Source: Agromyces sp. 3263 (lineage in GTDB: Bacteria; Actinomycetota; Actinomycetes; Actinomycetales; Microbacteriaceae). From it: a stretch of 64,000 nucleotides of DNA. Below the pieces are notes generated by a model that was given only the letters and a program-made list of their open reading frames with translations, did not search any database and was not told the DNA's origin. Positions 30,844 to 39,669 of the stretch are shown piece by piece. The position numbers and the translations under genes are program-made. The stretch lies in the NCBI RefSeq assembly GCF_031456545.1, contig NZ_JAVDUV010000002.1:434001-498000 (forward strand), given 5' to 3'. The stretch's first letter is position 1. The number at the start of each line of letters is the position of its first letter.

Positions 30844-31614
30844 TCACACCGCCAGGAAGGCTCGGAGGTTGGCAATGGGGTCGCCCGTGACGAGCGCCTC
30901 GCCGACGAGCACCACGTCGGCACCCGCCGCGCGGTAGTGCGCGACATCCGCCGCCGACAGCACCGCCGACTCGGCGACGCGCACGGCGTCGGCGGGGAAG
31001 CGGTCTGCGAGGCGGCCGAAGAGGTCGCGATCGAGCTCGAACGACGTGAGGTCGCGGGCGTTCACGCCGATGAGGCGCGCACCGAGCGCCGCCGCCCGGT
31101 CGAGCTCGTCGGCCGAGTGCGTCTCGACCAGCGGCGTCATGCCGAGCTCGACGATGAGGTCGAAGAGCTCGCGCAGCGTCGCGTCGTCGAGGGCTGCCAC
31201 GATGAGCAGCACCAGGTCGGCGCCCGCCGCGCGGGCCTCGAGCACCTGGTACGGCGTGGCGATGAAGTCCTTGCGGAGCACGGGCAGCGCGACGGCGGCG
31301 CGGACGTCCTCGAGGTCGGCGAGCGAGCCGCCGAACCTGCGGCCCTCGGTGAGGACGCTGATCGCGCTCGCACCGCCGAGCTCGTAGCTGCGGGCCAGGG
31401 CCGCCGGGTCGGCGATGGTCGCCAGCGCACCGCGCGAGGGGCTCGACCGCTTGATCTCGGCGATGACCTTGACCCGCTCGGCGGGCTTCAGCGCCTCGAG
31501 GGCGTCGAGTGCGGCAGGGCGGGCGAGCGCCGCGCGCTCCACCTCGGCGAAGCCGCGCGTCTCACGGCGTGCAAGCGAATCTGCGACCGCGTTCGCGGTC
31601 AGTTCGGACAGCAC
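30844..31614 (-). CDS. trpC: Indole-3-glycerol phosphate synthase
   Basis: Closes the indole ring from carboxyphenylaminodeoxyribulose phosphate. 256-residue TIM barrel with [13 protein letters not shown] (substrate lysine), [12 protein letters not shown] and [21 protein letters not shown] closes the phosphate site. It is a monofunctional TrpC with no TrpF fusion. Three bases separate it from the small membrane protein gene upstream. Confidence 0.96.
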   Translation of the reverse strand: MLSELTANAVADSLARRETRGFAEVERAALARPAALDALEALKPAERVKVIAEIKRSSPSRGALATIADPAALARSYELGGASAISVLTEGRRFGGSLADLEDVRAAVALPVLRKDFIATPYQVLEARAAGADLVLLIVAALDDATLRELFDLIVELGMTPLVETHSADELDRAAALGARLIGVNARDLTSFELDRDLFGRLADRFPADAVRVAESAVLSAADVAHYRAAGADVVLVGEALVTGDPIANLRAFLAV

Positions 31615-31617
31615 GCG

Positions 31618-31848
31618 TCAGTGCGCCTTCTCGACGACCTTCGCACCGCCGACGCCGTAGCCGGCACGGGCCAGGACCCAGCCCACGATGGCACCGACGA
31701 CGAGGAGGGCAGCCGATGCCCAGACGAGCCAGGGTAGGTCGAGGAAGAACGCGACCGTGCCGATGGTGACGGCGATGAGCATGATGATGACGGAGGTCCA
31801 TGCCGCGGGCGAGTGTCCGTGGCCGGGATCTGCGTGCTCGGTGCTCAT
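31618..31848 (-). CDS. HGxxPAAW family small membrane protein
   Basis: A 76-residue protein with the motif HGHSPAAW at 10-17, then two membrane helices (about 18-36 and 41-60) and a short basic C-terminal tail. The family is actinobacterial and often encoded among trp genes; its function is unknown. AAGGAG lies 5 bases before the ATG. TAGACT overlapping the stop of the upstream gene, 32 bases before the start, may give it an extra promoter. Position between trpE and trpC suggests a role linked to aromatic amino acid metabolism or transport, but that is inference. Confidence 0.85.
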   Translation of the reverse strand: MSTEHADPGHGHSPAAWTSVIIMLIAVTIGTVAFFLDLPWLVWASAALLVVGAIVGWVLARAGYGVGGAKVVEKAH

Positions 31849-31880
31849 GTTGCTCCTTCGTTGCTGGGGTTTCGGGGGCC

Positions 31881-31886
31881 AGTCTA
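31881..31886 (-). promoter_or_regulatory. TAGACT element overlapping a stop codon before the HGxxPAAW gene
   Basis: The TAG is the stop of the Trp-associated membrane protein gene; with ACT it forms a TANNNT minus-10. The next start codon is 32 bases on and has its own AAGGAG. Possible internal promoter. Confidence 0.4.
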
Positions 31887-32540
31887 GCGGTTCGGTCCGG
31901 CGGGCTCGGTGGGGTCGCCGGTGGGGTCGTCGCCGCGGCTGAGGTCGTCCCAGTCGTCGATGGCCCGGTCGGATGCCGCTCGCCCGCCGGCACCCGTCTC
32001 GACCGGCTCGTCGGCGTCCTCGAGGCGGGCCGACCGGTATCGGCGCGACGACGAGGGCCAGCGCGTCCCGGTGACGAGGACGGCGACGCCGGCGAGCACG
32101 AGCAGCACTCCCCCGGCGACGGCGATGGCCGGCCAGGCGGTGGCCGTCACGCCGGCCACGAGCTCAGCGGTCGGGCCGGAACCCGACACGCCCGTGGCAT
32201 CCGTCACCGCCGGCGCCACCGCGGCCACGGGGCCGCCGAGCGACATGCCGGCGGCGAGCAGCACGCAGCCCCCGAGCACGACCTCGAGCAGGCCCAGGAT
32301 GATGCGGATGCCGGGACCGGCGATCGCGAGGGCCGCGACGAGTGCGAGTCCGGCCAGGCCGAGTGCGGCGAGGGCCGGCGACGCGACGCTGCCGGGAACG
32401 GCGATCGCGTCGTCGGAGCCCTGCGCCGCGGCATCCGCGAGTCGCAGTTCGAACCAGGTCTGGCTCCACGAGAGCAGGGCGAGGCCGGCGCCGACGATCG
32501 TGGCCACGATGATGGGCAGCTTCATGCGCGAGGCGCTCAC
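31884..32540 (-). CDS. Trp biosynthesis-associated membrane protein (Trp_oprn_chp family)
   Basis: 218 residues with four predicted membrane helices (about 7-25, 53-74, 79-99, 133-157), an extracytoplasmic loop with SWSQTWFEL after helix 1, and an acidic cytoplasmic C-terminus of about 60 residues rich in Asp, Arg and Pro. This matches the tryptophan-operon-associated membrane protein family of actinobacteria; biochemical role unknown. The GTG start overlaps the trpE stop in GTGA, so translation is coupled to TrpE. Confidence 0.87.
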   Translation of the reverse strand: MSASRMKLPIIVATIVGAGLALLSWSQTWFELRLADAAAQGSDDAIAVPGSVASPALAALGLAGLALVAALAIAGPGIRIILGLLEVVLGGCVLLAAGMSLGGPVAAVAPAVTDATGVSGSGPTAELVAGVTATAWPAIAVAGGVLLVLAGVAVLVTGTRWPSSSRRYRSARLEDADEPVETGAGGRAASDRAIDDWDDLSRGDDPTGDPTEPAGPNR

Positions 32541-34057
32541 TCGACCCTCCGCATGGCGTTCGCCACCGCGACCGCGCGCAGCGGCGCCGCGGCCTTGTTC
32601 TGCGACTCCTGGAACTCCGACTCGGGCACGGAGTCGGCGACGAGCCCCCCACCCGCCTGCACCCGGGCGATCCCACCCGAGATGGTGGCGGTGCGGATGG
32701 CGATCGCGAGGTCGGCGTCGCCGCCGAAGCCGAAGTACCCCACGACACCGCCGTAGAGCCCGCGCTGGGCGGGTTCGAGCTCGTCGATGATCTCGAGCGC
32801 GCGCGGCTTCGGCGCACCCGAGAGCGTGCCGGCCGGGAAGGTCGCGCGGAACACGTCGACCGCGTTCGCCCCCGGCGCGAGGTCACCCTCGACGGACGAC
32901 ACCAGGTGCATGATGTGGCTGAACCGCTCCACGCGCATGAACTCGGTCACCTCGACCGATCCGGCCGTGCAGACCTTGGCGAGGTCGTTGCGTGCCAGGT
33001 CGACGAGCATGAGGTGCTCGGCCTGCTCCTTCGGATCGGCGACGAGCTCGGCCTCGAGGTCCGCGTCCTGCTCGGGCGACGCACCCCGAGGCTTCGAGCC
33101 CGCGATCGGGTGCGTGAAGACACGGCCGTCCTCGACCTTCACGAGCGCCTCGGGCGAGGAGCCGACGATCCAGTAGGGCTCGCCCGCGGGGTCGTCGAGG
33201 TGCAGCACGTACATGTACGGACTCGGGTTGAGGCTCCGGAGCACCCGGTAGACGTCGATCGGGTCGGCGGTCGCGACCTGCTCGAAGCGCTGCGACACCA
33301 CGACCTGGAAGATGTCTCCCTCGCGGATGTACTCCTTCGACCGCTCCACGGCGGCGAGGAAGTCGGCCTTCTCCGTGCGGTGCGTGGGCGTCGCGGCGGT
33401 CGACAGGTCGATCTCGGCGAGCCAGGCCTCCGACGGGCGGGCGAGCCGCCGCTGCATCCGGTCGAGGCGCTCCTGCGCGTCCACCCAGAGCGCCTCGGGC
33501 GACTCGTCGCCGTCGTTCAGGGTGGACGCGACGAGCTGCACGGTGCCGGTGCGGTGGTCGATGACGACGAGCTCGGAGACGAAGGAGAACGCCTGGCCCG
33601 GCATCCGGAAGTCGGCGGGCGGCCGGTTCGGCAGGTGCTCGATCTGACGGATCGCCTCCCACCCGATGAAGCCGACGAGCCCGCCGGTCAGTGGCGGCGC
33701 TCCGGGCACGTCCTCGGTGCGCCAGCGCTCGAAGAGCGCCTCCAGCGCGGCGAGGGGCGCGAGACCGGCGGCCCCGCCCAACGCACGTTCGGCCGACAGC
33801 CCGTAATCCTGCCATTCGACGCGCCCGTCGCGTTCGGTCAGCACGCCGTACGACGAGGCGCCGACGAAGGAGTACCGCGACCAGATGCCGCCCTGTTCGG
33901 CGGACTCGAGCAGGAAGGTGCCGGGGCGGCCCTCGGCCAGCTTGCGGTAGATGCCGACGGGAGTCTCGCCGTCGGCGAAGAGCTCACGGGACACGGGCAC
34001 GACCCTGCGGCCCGGCAGCAGGGCGGTGAACTCGTCGAAGCTCGTCGTGGCGGGCAC
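32537..34057 (-). CDS. trpE: Anthranilate synthase component I
   Basis: Makes anthranilate from chorismate with ammonia from the TrpG glutaminase. 506 residues with the tryptophan-feedback region near LLESAEQG and the chorismate-binding catalytic block (FQVVVSQRFE, PEALVKVEDGRVFTHPIAGSKPRG, FRATFPAGTLSGAPK, YGGVVGYFGFGGD). No trpG or trpD is present in the window and there is no glutaminase fusion, so those are encoded elsewhere. GTG start with GAGGAGG 5 bases upstream, a strong site that decides against longer frames. It follows hisI by 29 bases, leaving no room for a leader-peptide attenuator. Confidence 0.95.
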   Translation of the reverse strand: MPATTSFDEFTALLPGRRVVPVSRELFADGETPVGIYRKLAEGRPGTFLLESAEQGGIWSRYSFVGASSYGVLTERDGRVEWQDYGLSAERALGGAAGLAPLAALEALFERWRTEDVPGAPPLTGGLVGFIGWEAIRQIEHLPNRPPADFRMPGQAFSFVSELVVIDHRTGTVQLVASTLNDGDESPEALWVDAQERLDRMQRRLARPSEAWLAEIDLSTAATPTHRTEKADFLAAVERSKEYIREGDIFQVVVSQRFEQVATADPIDVYRVLRSLNPSPYMYVLHLDDPAGEPYWIVGSSPEALVKVEDGRVFTHPIAGSKPRGASPEQDADLEAELVADPKEQAEHLMLVDLARNDLAKVCTAGSVEVTEFMRVERFSHIMHLVSSVEGDLAPGANAVDVFRATFPAGTLSGAPKPRALEIIDELEPAQRGLYGGVVGYFGFGGDADLAIAIRTATISGGIARVQAGGGLVADSVPESEFQESQNKAAAPLRAVAVANAMRRVE

Positions 34058-34086
34058 TCGGCCTCCTCGTGTCGGTGGACGTCGTG

Positions 34087-34530
34087 TCAGTCGGCGGGTG
34101 CCTGTGCGGGTGCGGCGGCAGCGGTCGGCACGGGCGCCGCGCCCACCACGACCTCGAGCGGGTCGCCGTCGAAGCACGTACGGGTGCCGGTGTGGCACGC
34201 CGCGCCGACCTGCTCCACCGTGACCAACAGCGTGTCGGCGTCGCAGTCGAGCGCTGCGGCGCGCACGTACTGCACGTGGCCCGACGTATCGCCCTTGCGC
34301 CAGTACTCCTGCCGGGACCGGGACCAGAACGTCACCCGGCCCTCGGTGAGCGTGCGGCGCATCGCCTCGCGGTCCATCCAGCCGAGCATCAGCACCTCAC
34401 CGGTGCCCTCCTGCTGGATGATGGCGGGCAACAGGCCGTCGGCGTTGAACAGCGCGCGGTCGACGGCGGATGCCCCCGGCGCCCACGACTCCTCGTCGCG
34501 TTCCAGCTCCTCGTCGCCGGCTTCGCTCAT
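34087..34530 (-). CDS. hisI: Phosphoribosyl-AMP cyclohydrolase
   Basis: Opens the adenine ring of PR-AMP, step 3 of histidine synthesis. 147 residues; the zinc and substrate motifs are [43 protein letters not shown] and [11 protein letters not shown] HisI-only protein, since HisE is a separate gene (36204-36467). The Ala/Pro-rich last 15 residues are non-conserved. ATG overlaps the hisF stop (ATGA). Confidence 0.95.
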   Translation of the reverse strand: MSEAGDEELERDEESWAPGASAVDRALFNADGLLPAIIQQEGTGEVLMLGWMDREAMRRTLTEGRVTFWSRSRQEYWRKGDTSGHVQYVRAAALDCDADTLLVTVEQVGAACHTGTRTCFDGDPLEVVVGAAPVPTAAAAPAQAPAD

Positions 34531-35288
34531 CGCACGATCCTTCCGTCCGCGGCGAGGGCGGCCTTCACCTCGCCGATCGTCACCTCGCCATTGTGGAACA
34601 CGGATGCCGCGAGCACCGCGTCAGCCCCCGCTGCGATCGCCGGCGCGAAGTCCCCGACGGCGCCGGCGCCGCCCGACGCGATCACGGGGACGCCCGCGAG
34701 CTCGTGCATCAGCGCGGTGAGCTCGAGGTCGAAGCCCGCCTTGGTGCCGTCGGCGTCGATGGAGTTGACCAGCAGCTCGCCCGCGCCCAGGTCGATGGCC
34801 CGGCGCGCCCAGTCGAGCGCGTCCAGGTCGGTCTCGGTGCGGCCGCCGTGCGTGGTCACCACGAAGCCCGAGGCCGTGCGCCGCGAGCGCTTCACGTCGA
34901 GCGAGAGCACGCACACCTGGGCGCCGAACCGGTCGGCGATCTCGGCGATGAGCTCGGGGCGGGCGATCGCCGCGCTGTTGACGCCGATCTTGTCGGCGCC
35001 GTGGCCGAGGAGCCGCGCCACGTCCTCGGCCGAGCGGACGCCGCCGCCCACGGTCAGCGGGATGAACACCTGCTCGGCGACCCGCTGCACCATGTCGTAC
35101 GTGGTGGAGCGGTCGTCCACGGTGGCCGTGACGTCGAGGAAGGTGAGCTCGTCGGCGCCCTGCTCGGAATAGCGGGCGGCCAGCTCGACGGGGTCGCCCG
35201 CGTCGCGCAGGTTCTGGAAGTTGACGCCTTTCACGACGCGGCCGGCGGCCACGTCGAGGCATGGGATCACACGGACGGCGAGGGACAT
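34527..35288 (-). CDS. hisF: Imidazole glycerol phosphate synthase subunit HisF
   Basis: Cyclase subunit that uses ammonia from HisH to form imidazole glycerol phosphate and AICAR. 253-residue TIM barrel: [19 protein letters not shown] with the N-terminal catalytic Asp, [26 protein letters not shown] with the second Asp, and VIASGGAG phosphate site. HisH and HisA are not in the window. It lies 7 bases after hisG. Confidence 0.97.
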   Translation of the reverse strand: MSLAVRVIPCLDVAAGRVVKGVNFQNLRDAGDPVELAARYSEQGADELTFLDVTATVDDRSTTYDMVQRVAEQVFIPLTVGGGVRSAEDVARLLGHGADKIGVNSAAIARPELIAEIADRFGAQVCVLSLDVKRSRRTASGFVVTTHGGRTETDLDALDWARRAIDLGAGELLVNSIDADGTKAGFDLELTALMHELAGVPVIASGGAGAVGDFAPAIAAGADAVLAASVFHNGEVTIGEVKAALAADGRIVR

Positions 35289-35295
35289 CCGCGCC

Positions 35296-36135
35296 TCACA
35301 ACCGGGCCGCGTGGATGGCGCTGACGAGGATCGCCCGTGCCCCGAGCGAGTACAGCTCGTCCATGACGTGGTTCATGTCCACCCGTGGGATCATCACGCG
35401 TACGGCGACCCACTCGGGGTCGTGCAGCGGCGACACCGTGGGCGACTCGAAGCCCGGGGCGGCCGCGGTGGCGCGCTCGAGGTGCGCGACCGGCACGTCG
35501 TAGTCGAGCAGCACGTACTGTCGGGCGACGAGCACGCCCTGCAGGCGCCGCAGCAGGGTGTCGGCACCGGGCCGCTCGACGCCCGAGCCGATCAGCACCG
35601 CTTCGGACTCGAGGATGACCGGGCCGAAGATCTCGAGGCCGGCCTGGCGGAGTGTCGAGCCCGTCGACACGACGTCGGCCACGGCGTCGGCCACCCCGAG
35701 CCGCACCGCCGACTCCACGGCGCCGTCGAGCTTCACGAGCTTCGACGTGACGCCGTGCCCGGCGAGGAAGTCGCCGACGAGGCCCGGGTAACTGGTGGCC
35801 ACGCGAACGCCGTCGAGGTCGGCGAGGTCGGCGAAGCCCCCCGCCGGTCCGGCGAAGCGGAACGTCGAGTCGCCGAAGCCGAGCGGGGCGATCTCGGTCG
35901 CCTCCGAGCCGGAGTCGAGCAGCAGGTCGCGCCCGGTGATGCCGACGTCGAGCGCGCCCGAGCCCACGTAGGTCGCGATGTCGCGCGGACGGAGGTAGAA
36001 GAACTCGACCCCGTTGCGCGGGTCGGCGGTGTGGAGGTCGCGCGGGTCGCGGCGACCGGTGTAGCCGGCCTCCCACAGCATCTGCGCGGCGGTCTCGGCG
36101 AGCGAGCCCTTGTTGGGCACGGCGATTCGGAGCAT
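35296..36135 (-). CDS. hisG: ATP phosphoribosyltransferase
   Basis: First and feedback-inhibited step of histidine synthesis. 279 residues, the long HisG form with a C-terminal ACT-like regulatory domain (about 200-279); starts [16 protein letters not shown]. Phosphoribosyl binding is seen near [24 protein letters not shown] at 36135 gives the family start; an ATG 12 bases upstream (MRQE) is possible, and GAGG lies suitably for the downstream one. Confidence 0.95.
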   Translation of the reverse strand: MLRIAVPNKGSLAETAAQMLWEAGYTGRRDPRDLHTADPRNGVEFFYLRPRDIATYVGSGALDVGITGRDLLLDSGSEATEIAPLGFGDSTFRFAGPAGGFADLADLDGVRVATSYPGLVGDFLAGHGVTSKLVKLDGAVESAVRLGVADAVADVVSTGSTLRQAGLEIFGPVILESEAVLIGSGVERPGADTLLRRLQGVLVARQYVLLDYDVPVAHLERATAAAPGFESPTVSPLHDPEWVAVRVMIPRVDMNHVMDELYSLGARAILVSAIHAARL

Positions 36136-36203
36136 TTCCTGCCTCATGGTTCAGGCGACACGGTCGTGTCGACGGAGCTGATCGGTCATGGGGTCATGCG
36201 CGA

Positions 36204-36467
36204 TCAGAGATGTCGGTACACGTCGGCCGGCGCGAGCCCCTTCGCGAGCATGAGCACCTGCAGGTGGTAGAGCAGCTGCGAGATCTCCTCAGCGGTCTCG
36301 TCGTCGCTCTGGTACTCGGCGGCCATCCAGACCTCGGCCGCCTCCTCGACGATCTTCTTGCCGATGGCGTGCACGCCGGCGTCGAGCTGTCGAACCGTGC
36401 CGGAACCCTCGGGGCGGGTGCGGGCCTTATCGCTGAGCTCGACGAACAGGTCGTCGAAGGTCTTCAC
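36204..36467 (-). CDS. hisE: Phosphoribosyl-ATP pyrophosphatase
   Basis: Hydrolyses PR-ATP to PR-AMP, step 2 of histidine synthesis. 87-residue all-alpha protein with the [24 protein letters not shown] acidic metal-binding region preceded by [11 protein letters not shown] start, exactly 6 bases after TAGCCT whose first three bases are the rpe stop codon: likely a leaderless transcript as well as read-through from rpe. The gap to hisG is 68 bases. Confidence 0.95.
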   Translation of the reverse strand: MKTFDDLFVELSDKARTRPEGSGTVRQLDAGVHAIGKKIVEEAAEVWMAAEYQSDDETAEEISQLLYHLQVLMLAKGLAPADVYRHL

Positions 36468-36473
36468 CCGTCT

Positions 36474-36479
36474 AGGCTA
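36474..36479 (-). promoter_or_regulatory. Minus-10 before hisE that includes the rpe stop codon
   Basis: TAGCCT, 6 bases from the hisE GTG; its TAG is the rpe stop codon. Confidence 0.5.
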
Positions 36480-37148
36480 CCGGTGCGCGTGCGTGTGCGC
36501 CGACGCGGCGTCGCGCAGCGACGCGATGCGGTCGGCGGGCACTTCGCCGCCGAACACGGCCGACCCTGCGACGAACGTGTCGGCTCCGGCCTCGGCCGCG
36601 ATGCCGATCGTGTCGGCCGTGATGCCGCCGTCGACCTGCAGCCACACGTCGAGGCCCGAGTCGCGCACGGCCTCGGCGACGCGCCGCAGCTTCGGCATCG
36701 TCTCGGGCATGAACGACTGGCCGCCGAACCCGGGCTCGACCGTCATGACCAGCACCTGGTCGAACTCGGGCAGCAGGTCGAGGTAGGGCGTGGCATCCGT
36801 GCCGGGCTTCAGGGCGATGCCCGCGCGGGCACCGATCTCGCGCAGTCGGCGCGCCAGCGCCACGGGTTCGCGCGCCGCCTCCGCATGGAACGTGACCGAG
36901 GAGGCACCGGCCTCGGCATACGCCGGCGCCCACCGGTCGGGGTCGTCGATCATGAGGTGCACGTCGAGCGGGATCGGCGAGACCTCCTGCAGGCGCTGCA
37001 CCATCTGCAGCCCGAAGGTGAGGTTCGGCACGAAGTGGTTGTCCATGATGTCGACGTGCACGAGGTCGGCGGTGGCGATGCGTCCGAGCTCGCGCTCGAG
37101 GTTCGCCCAGTCGGCAGCGAGGATGCTCGGGTTGATCCGCGTCGTCAT
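36477..37148 (-). CDS. rpe: Ribulose-phosphate 3-epimerase
   Basis: Interconverts ribulose 5-phosphate and xylulose 5-phosphate in the pentose phosphate pathway. 223-residue TIM barrel with INPSILAADWANL, HVDIMDNHFVPNLTFG, DVHLMI, TVEPGFGGQSFMP and LQVDGGITADT, holding the metal His and catalytic Asp residues. The ATG is 6 bases after TAGGCT whose TAG is the rsmB stop codon; no ribosome binding site is visible, so leaderless translation is likely. Confidence 0.97.
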   Translation of the reverse strand: MTTRINPSILAADWANLERELGRIATADLVHVDIMDNHFVPNLTFGLQMVQRLQEVSPIPLDVHLMIDDPDRWAPAYAEAGASSVTFHAEAAREPVALARRLREIGARAGIALKPGTDATPYLDLLPEFDQVLVMTVEPGFGGQSFMPETMPKLRRVAEAVRDSGLDVWLQVDGGITADTIGIAAEAGADTFVAGSAVFGGEVPADRIASLRDAASAHTHAHR

Positions 37149-37154
37149 GCCGAC

Positions 37155-37160
37155 AGCCTA
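37155..37160 (-). promoter_or_regulatory. Minus-10 before rpe that includes the rsmB stop codon
   Basis: TAGGCT, 6 bases from the rpe ATG; its TAG is the rsmB stop codon. Confidence 0.55.
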
Positions 37161-38666
37161 GCGATCGGCGTCGGCGGCCTCCGCGACGTCGTCGGCATCG
37201 GCGTCGGCACGCTGCACGAGCGCGATGAACATGGCGTCGGTGCCGTGCCGGTGCGGCCACAGCTGCACGGTCTCGGGGTCGCCGGCGAGGTCGAGCGGAT
37301 GCCGCGACAGCGCCTGCACGACGGCGTGGGTGTCGAGTTGCTCGACGCGCCCACGCCAGCGCTCGAGCGCCGCCGTCAGGGTTCCGTGCGTCTCGCCGGT
37401 GTGCGGCGAGCAGGTCACGTACGCCAGGATGCCGCCCGGTGCGAGCGCTCGCACCGCCGCGTCGAACAGCTCGCCCTGGAGTTTCGTCAGCTCGGCGACA
37501 TCCGCCGGCGCCTTGCGCCATCTCGCCTCGGGCCGACGCCGCAGGGCGCCGAGGCCGGTGCACGGGGCGTCGAGGAGGATGCGGTCGAATCCGCCCGGCG
37601 CGCCGAGTGCGCCGGCGTCGATCCCGCGGCCGTCGCCGACGTGCACCTCGACCGGCGCGGGCACCCCGGCGAGGGCCTTGCGCACGAGTTCGGCGCGTGC
37701 GGGGACCATCTCGTTCGCCACCACGAGGGCCCCTGCCCCGAGCGCCTCGGCGGCGAGCACGGCCGTCTTCCCGCCCGGGCCTGCGCAGAGGTCGAGCCAG
37801 CGCTCGCCCGGAACGACGGGTCGCGCCCGCGTCAGGGCGAGCGCGGCGAGCTGCGAGCCCTCGTCCTGCACGCGGATGCGACCGGCCGACGACTCGGAGA
37901 CGGCGATGGGGTCGTCGGCGACCGCGCCGATCGGCGAGAACGCGTCGGGCTCGAACCCTGCGACCGACGCGGTGTCGGCGCCGAGGCCGGGCAGCACCGC
38001 GAGGTTCACGCGGGGCGAGGCGTTGTCGGCGGCGAGCAGGTCGGGCAACTCGTCGGCACGCTCCTCCCGCTGGAGCGCCGTGCGCAGGGCGCGCACGATC
38101 CACTTCGGGTGGCTCTCGAGTCGCGCGAGCAGCTCGTCCTCGCCCTTCGCCCCCTCGGCGACGAGGTCGCGCCACGTCTCGGCCGACGAGCGCGACACCG
38201 TGCGGAGCACCGCGTTGGCGAAGCCGGCCGCCTTGGGTGCGACTCGCCGGGCGAGGGCGACCTGCTCGTAGACCGCCGCGTGCGTCGGCACCCGGGTCGC
38301 CAGGAGCTGGTGCACGCCGAGCCGGAGGACGTCGAGCACGGCGGGATCGACCGCGGTCGTCGGTCGTCCGGCGGCCAGGGCGATCACCTCGTCGTAGTAG
38401 CCCTGCATGCGCAGGGTGCCGTAGGTGAGCTCGGTTGCGAACGCGGCATCCGCCCGATCGAGTCGGGCGCGTCGGATGCGGGCGGGCAACAGCAGGTTGG
38501 CGTAGGCCTCGTCCTCGCGGACGGCGGCGAGCACCTCGAACGCCACCAGTCGCGCGGGCGAGATGCGCTCGGCTGCGCCTCCGGCGTCACCGCGTCCGCC
38601 CCGCCCGCCGCGGTCGCCGCGGTCGCGTCCATCCCGCTGGGTGCGGCCGCCGTCGCCCCCGCTCAT
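37158..38666 (-). CDS. rsmB: RsmB/NOP-type 16S rRNA m5C methyltransferase
   Basis: A 502-residue SAM-dependent RNA cytosine-5 methyltransferase. Residues 1-33 are an Arg/Gly/Asp-rich RGG-like tail; a NusB-like RNA-binding domain follows (about 36-170), then the methyltransferase domain with SAM motif LDLCAGPGGKTAVLA and the two catalytic cysteines in LDAPCTGLG and VTCSPHTGE. The usual target is C967 of 16S rRNA, assigned by family. ATG overlaps the fmt stop (ATGA). Confidence 0.93.
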   Translation of the reverse strand: MSGGDGGRTQRDGRDRGDRGGRGGRGDAGGAAERISPARLVAFEVLAAVREDEAYANLLLPARIRRARLDRADAAFATELTYGTLRMQGYYDEVIALAAGRPTTAVDPAVLDVLRLGVHQLLATRVPTHAAVYEQVALARRVAPKAAGFANAVLRTVSRSSAETWRDLVAEGAKGEDELLARLESHPKWIVRALRTALQREERADELPDLLAADNASPRVNLAVLPGLGADTASVAGFEPDAFSPIGAVADDPIAVSESSAGRIRVQDEGSQLAALALTRARPVVPGERWLDLCAGPGGKTAVLAAEALGAGALVVANEMVPARAELVRKALAGVPAPVEVHVGDGRGIDAGALGAPGGFDRILLDAPCTGLGALRRRPEARWRKAPADVAELTKLQGELFDAAVRALAPGGILAYVTCSPHTGETHGTLTAALERWRGRVEQLDTHAVVQALSRHPLDLAGDPETVQLWPHRHGTDAMFIALVQRADADADDVAEAADADR

Positions 38667-39589
38667 CGCGCCACCACGTCGGCGCGGCCGGATCCCCGCC
38701 ACCAGTCGGCTGCCGCCATGGCCGTGCGTCCAGCCGGCTGCACCCGGCGCAGCTCGAGCGGGTGGGTCGCCGTGCCGACCAGCAGACGGCGGCCGACGAG
38801 CGCGAGTCGCCCGGGCGGGAGCGATTCGCCGTCCGCGGCATCCGCGAGGTCGATGACCTTCAACCGCTGGTCGTCGACCGTCGTCCACGCGCCGGGCTCG
38901 GGCGTCACGCCGCGGAAGCGGCTGTGCACCGTCGAGGCCGGCGCGGCCCAGTCCAGCCGCGCGTCGTCGATACCGAGCTTCGGTGCGAACGACGCCGCAC
39001 CGGTCTGCGGCGTCGAGGCCGCCGAGCCCTCGGCGATCCCGTCGACGACCTCGGCCAGCAGGTCCGCGCCCTCGACCGCGAGGGTCTCGAGCAGGGAACC
39101 GGCCGTATCGTCGGGGCCGATCGCCTGCGACCGCATCGCGAACACGTCGCCGGCGTCGAGCTCCGGAACGAGCTGGAACACGGATGCGCCGGTCTCCGCG
39201 TCGCCGGCGATGAGCGCATGCTGCACGGGCGCGGCACCACGCCACGCCGGGAGCTGGGAGAAGTGCAGGTTGATCCAGCCGTGCACCGGCGACGACAGCA
39301 GTGGCTCGCGCACGAGGCCGCCGTAGGCCACGATCACGCCGAGGTCGGGCTCGAGCTCGCGGAGGCGCTCGGTGGCCGTCGCGTCAAGGCGCGCGGCCTC
39401 GATGACGGGGATCCCGAGTCGTTCGGCGGCGACGGCGACCGGTGATGGCGTCATCACGCGCTTGCGTCCCTGCGGAGCCGCAGGCCGGGTGACGACGGCC
39501 AGCACGTCGTGCTCGCCCCCGGCGAGCCGTTCGAGCGAGGGAACGGCGGCGGCGGGGGTCCCTGCGAAGACGAGGCGGAGCTTCTGCAC
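38663..39589 (-). CDS. fmt: Methionyl-tRNA formyltransferase
   Basis: Formylates initiator Met-tRNA with 10-formyl-tetrahydrofolate. 308 residues beginning MQKLRLVFAGTPAAAVPSLE; the catalytic region reads GWINLHFSQLPAWRGAAPVQHALIAGD with the Asn-His-Asp set, and the C-terminal OB-fold domain is complete. GTG start; a GGAG lies only 2 bases upstream, so the initiation mode is unclear. Eighty bases after priA. Needed for formylated initiation, which leaderless mRNAs also rely on. Confidence 0.95.
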   Translation of the reverse strand: MQKLRLVFAGTPAAAVPSLERLAGGEHDVLAVVTRPAAPQGRKRVMTPSPVAVAAERLGIPVIEAARLDATATERLRELEPDLGVIVAYGGLVREPLLSSPVHGWINLHFSQLPAWRGAAPVQHALIAGDAETGASVFQLVPELDAGDVFAMRSQAIGPDDTAGSLLETLAVEGADLLAEVVDGIAEGSAASTPQTGAASFAPKLGIDDARLDWAAPASTVHSRFRGVTPEPGAWTTVDDQRLKVIDLADAADGESLPPGRLALVGRRLLVGTATHPLELRRVQPAGRTAMAAADWWRGSGRADVVAR

Positions 39590-39669
39590 ACTCCATTGTG
39601 GCCGAACCGCCGTGCCGTGCACGCACCACGACGCACGCGGGCCAAGGCGGGACCGCCTGCCGGTGCCGC

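Noticed and set aside
34058..34086. A trp leader-peptide attenuator before trpE
   Set aside because: Only 29 bases separate hisI and trpE and no Trp-rich frame or terminator pair fits.
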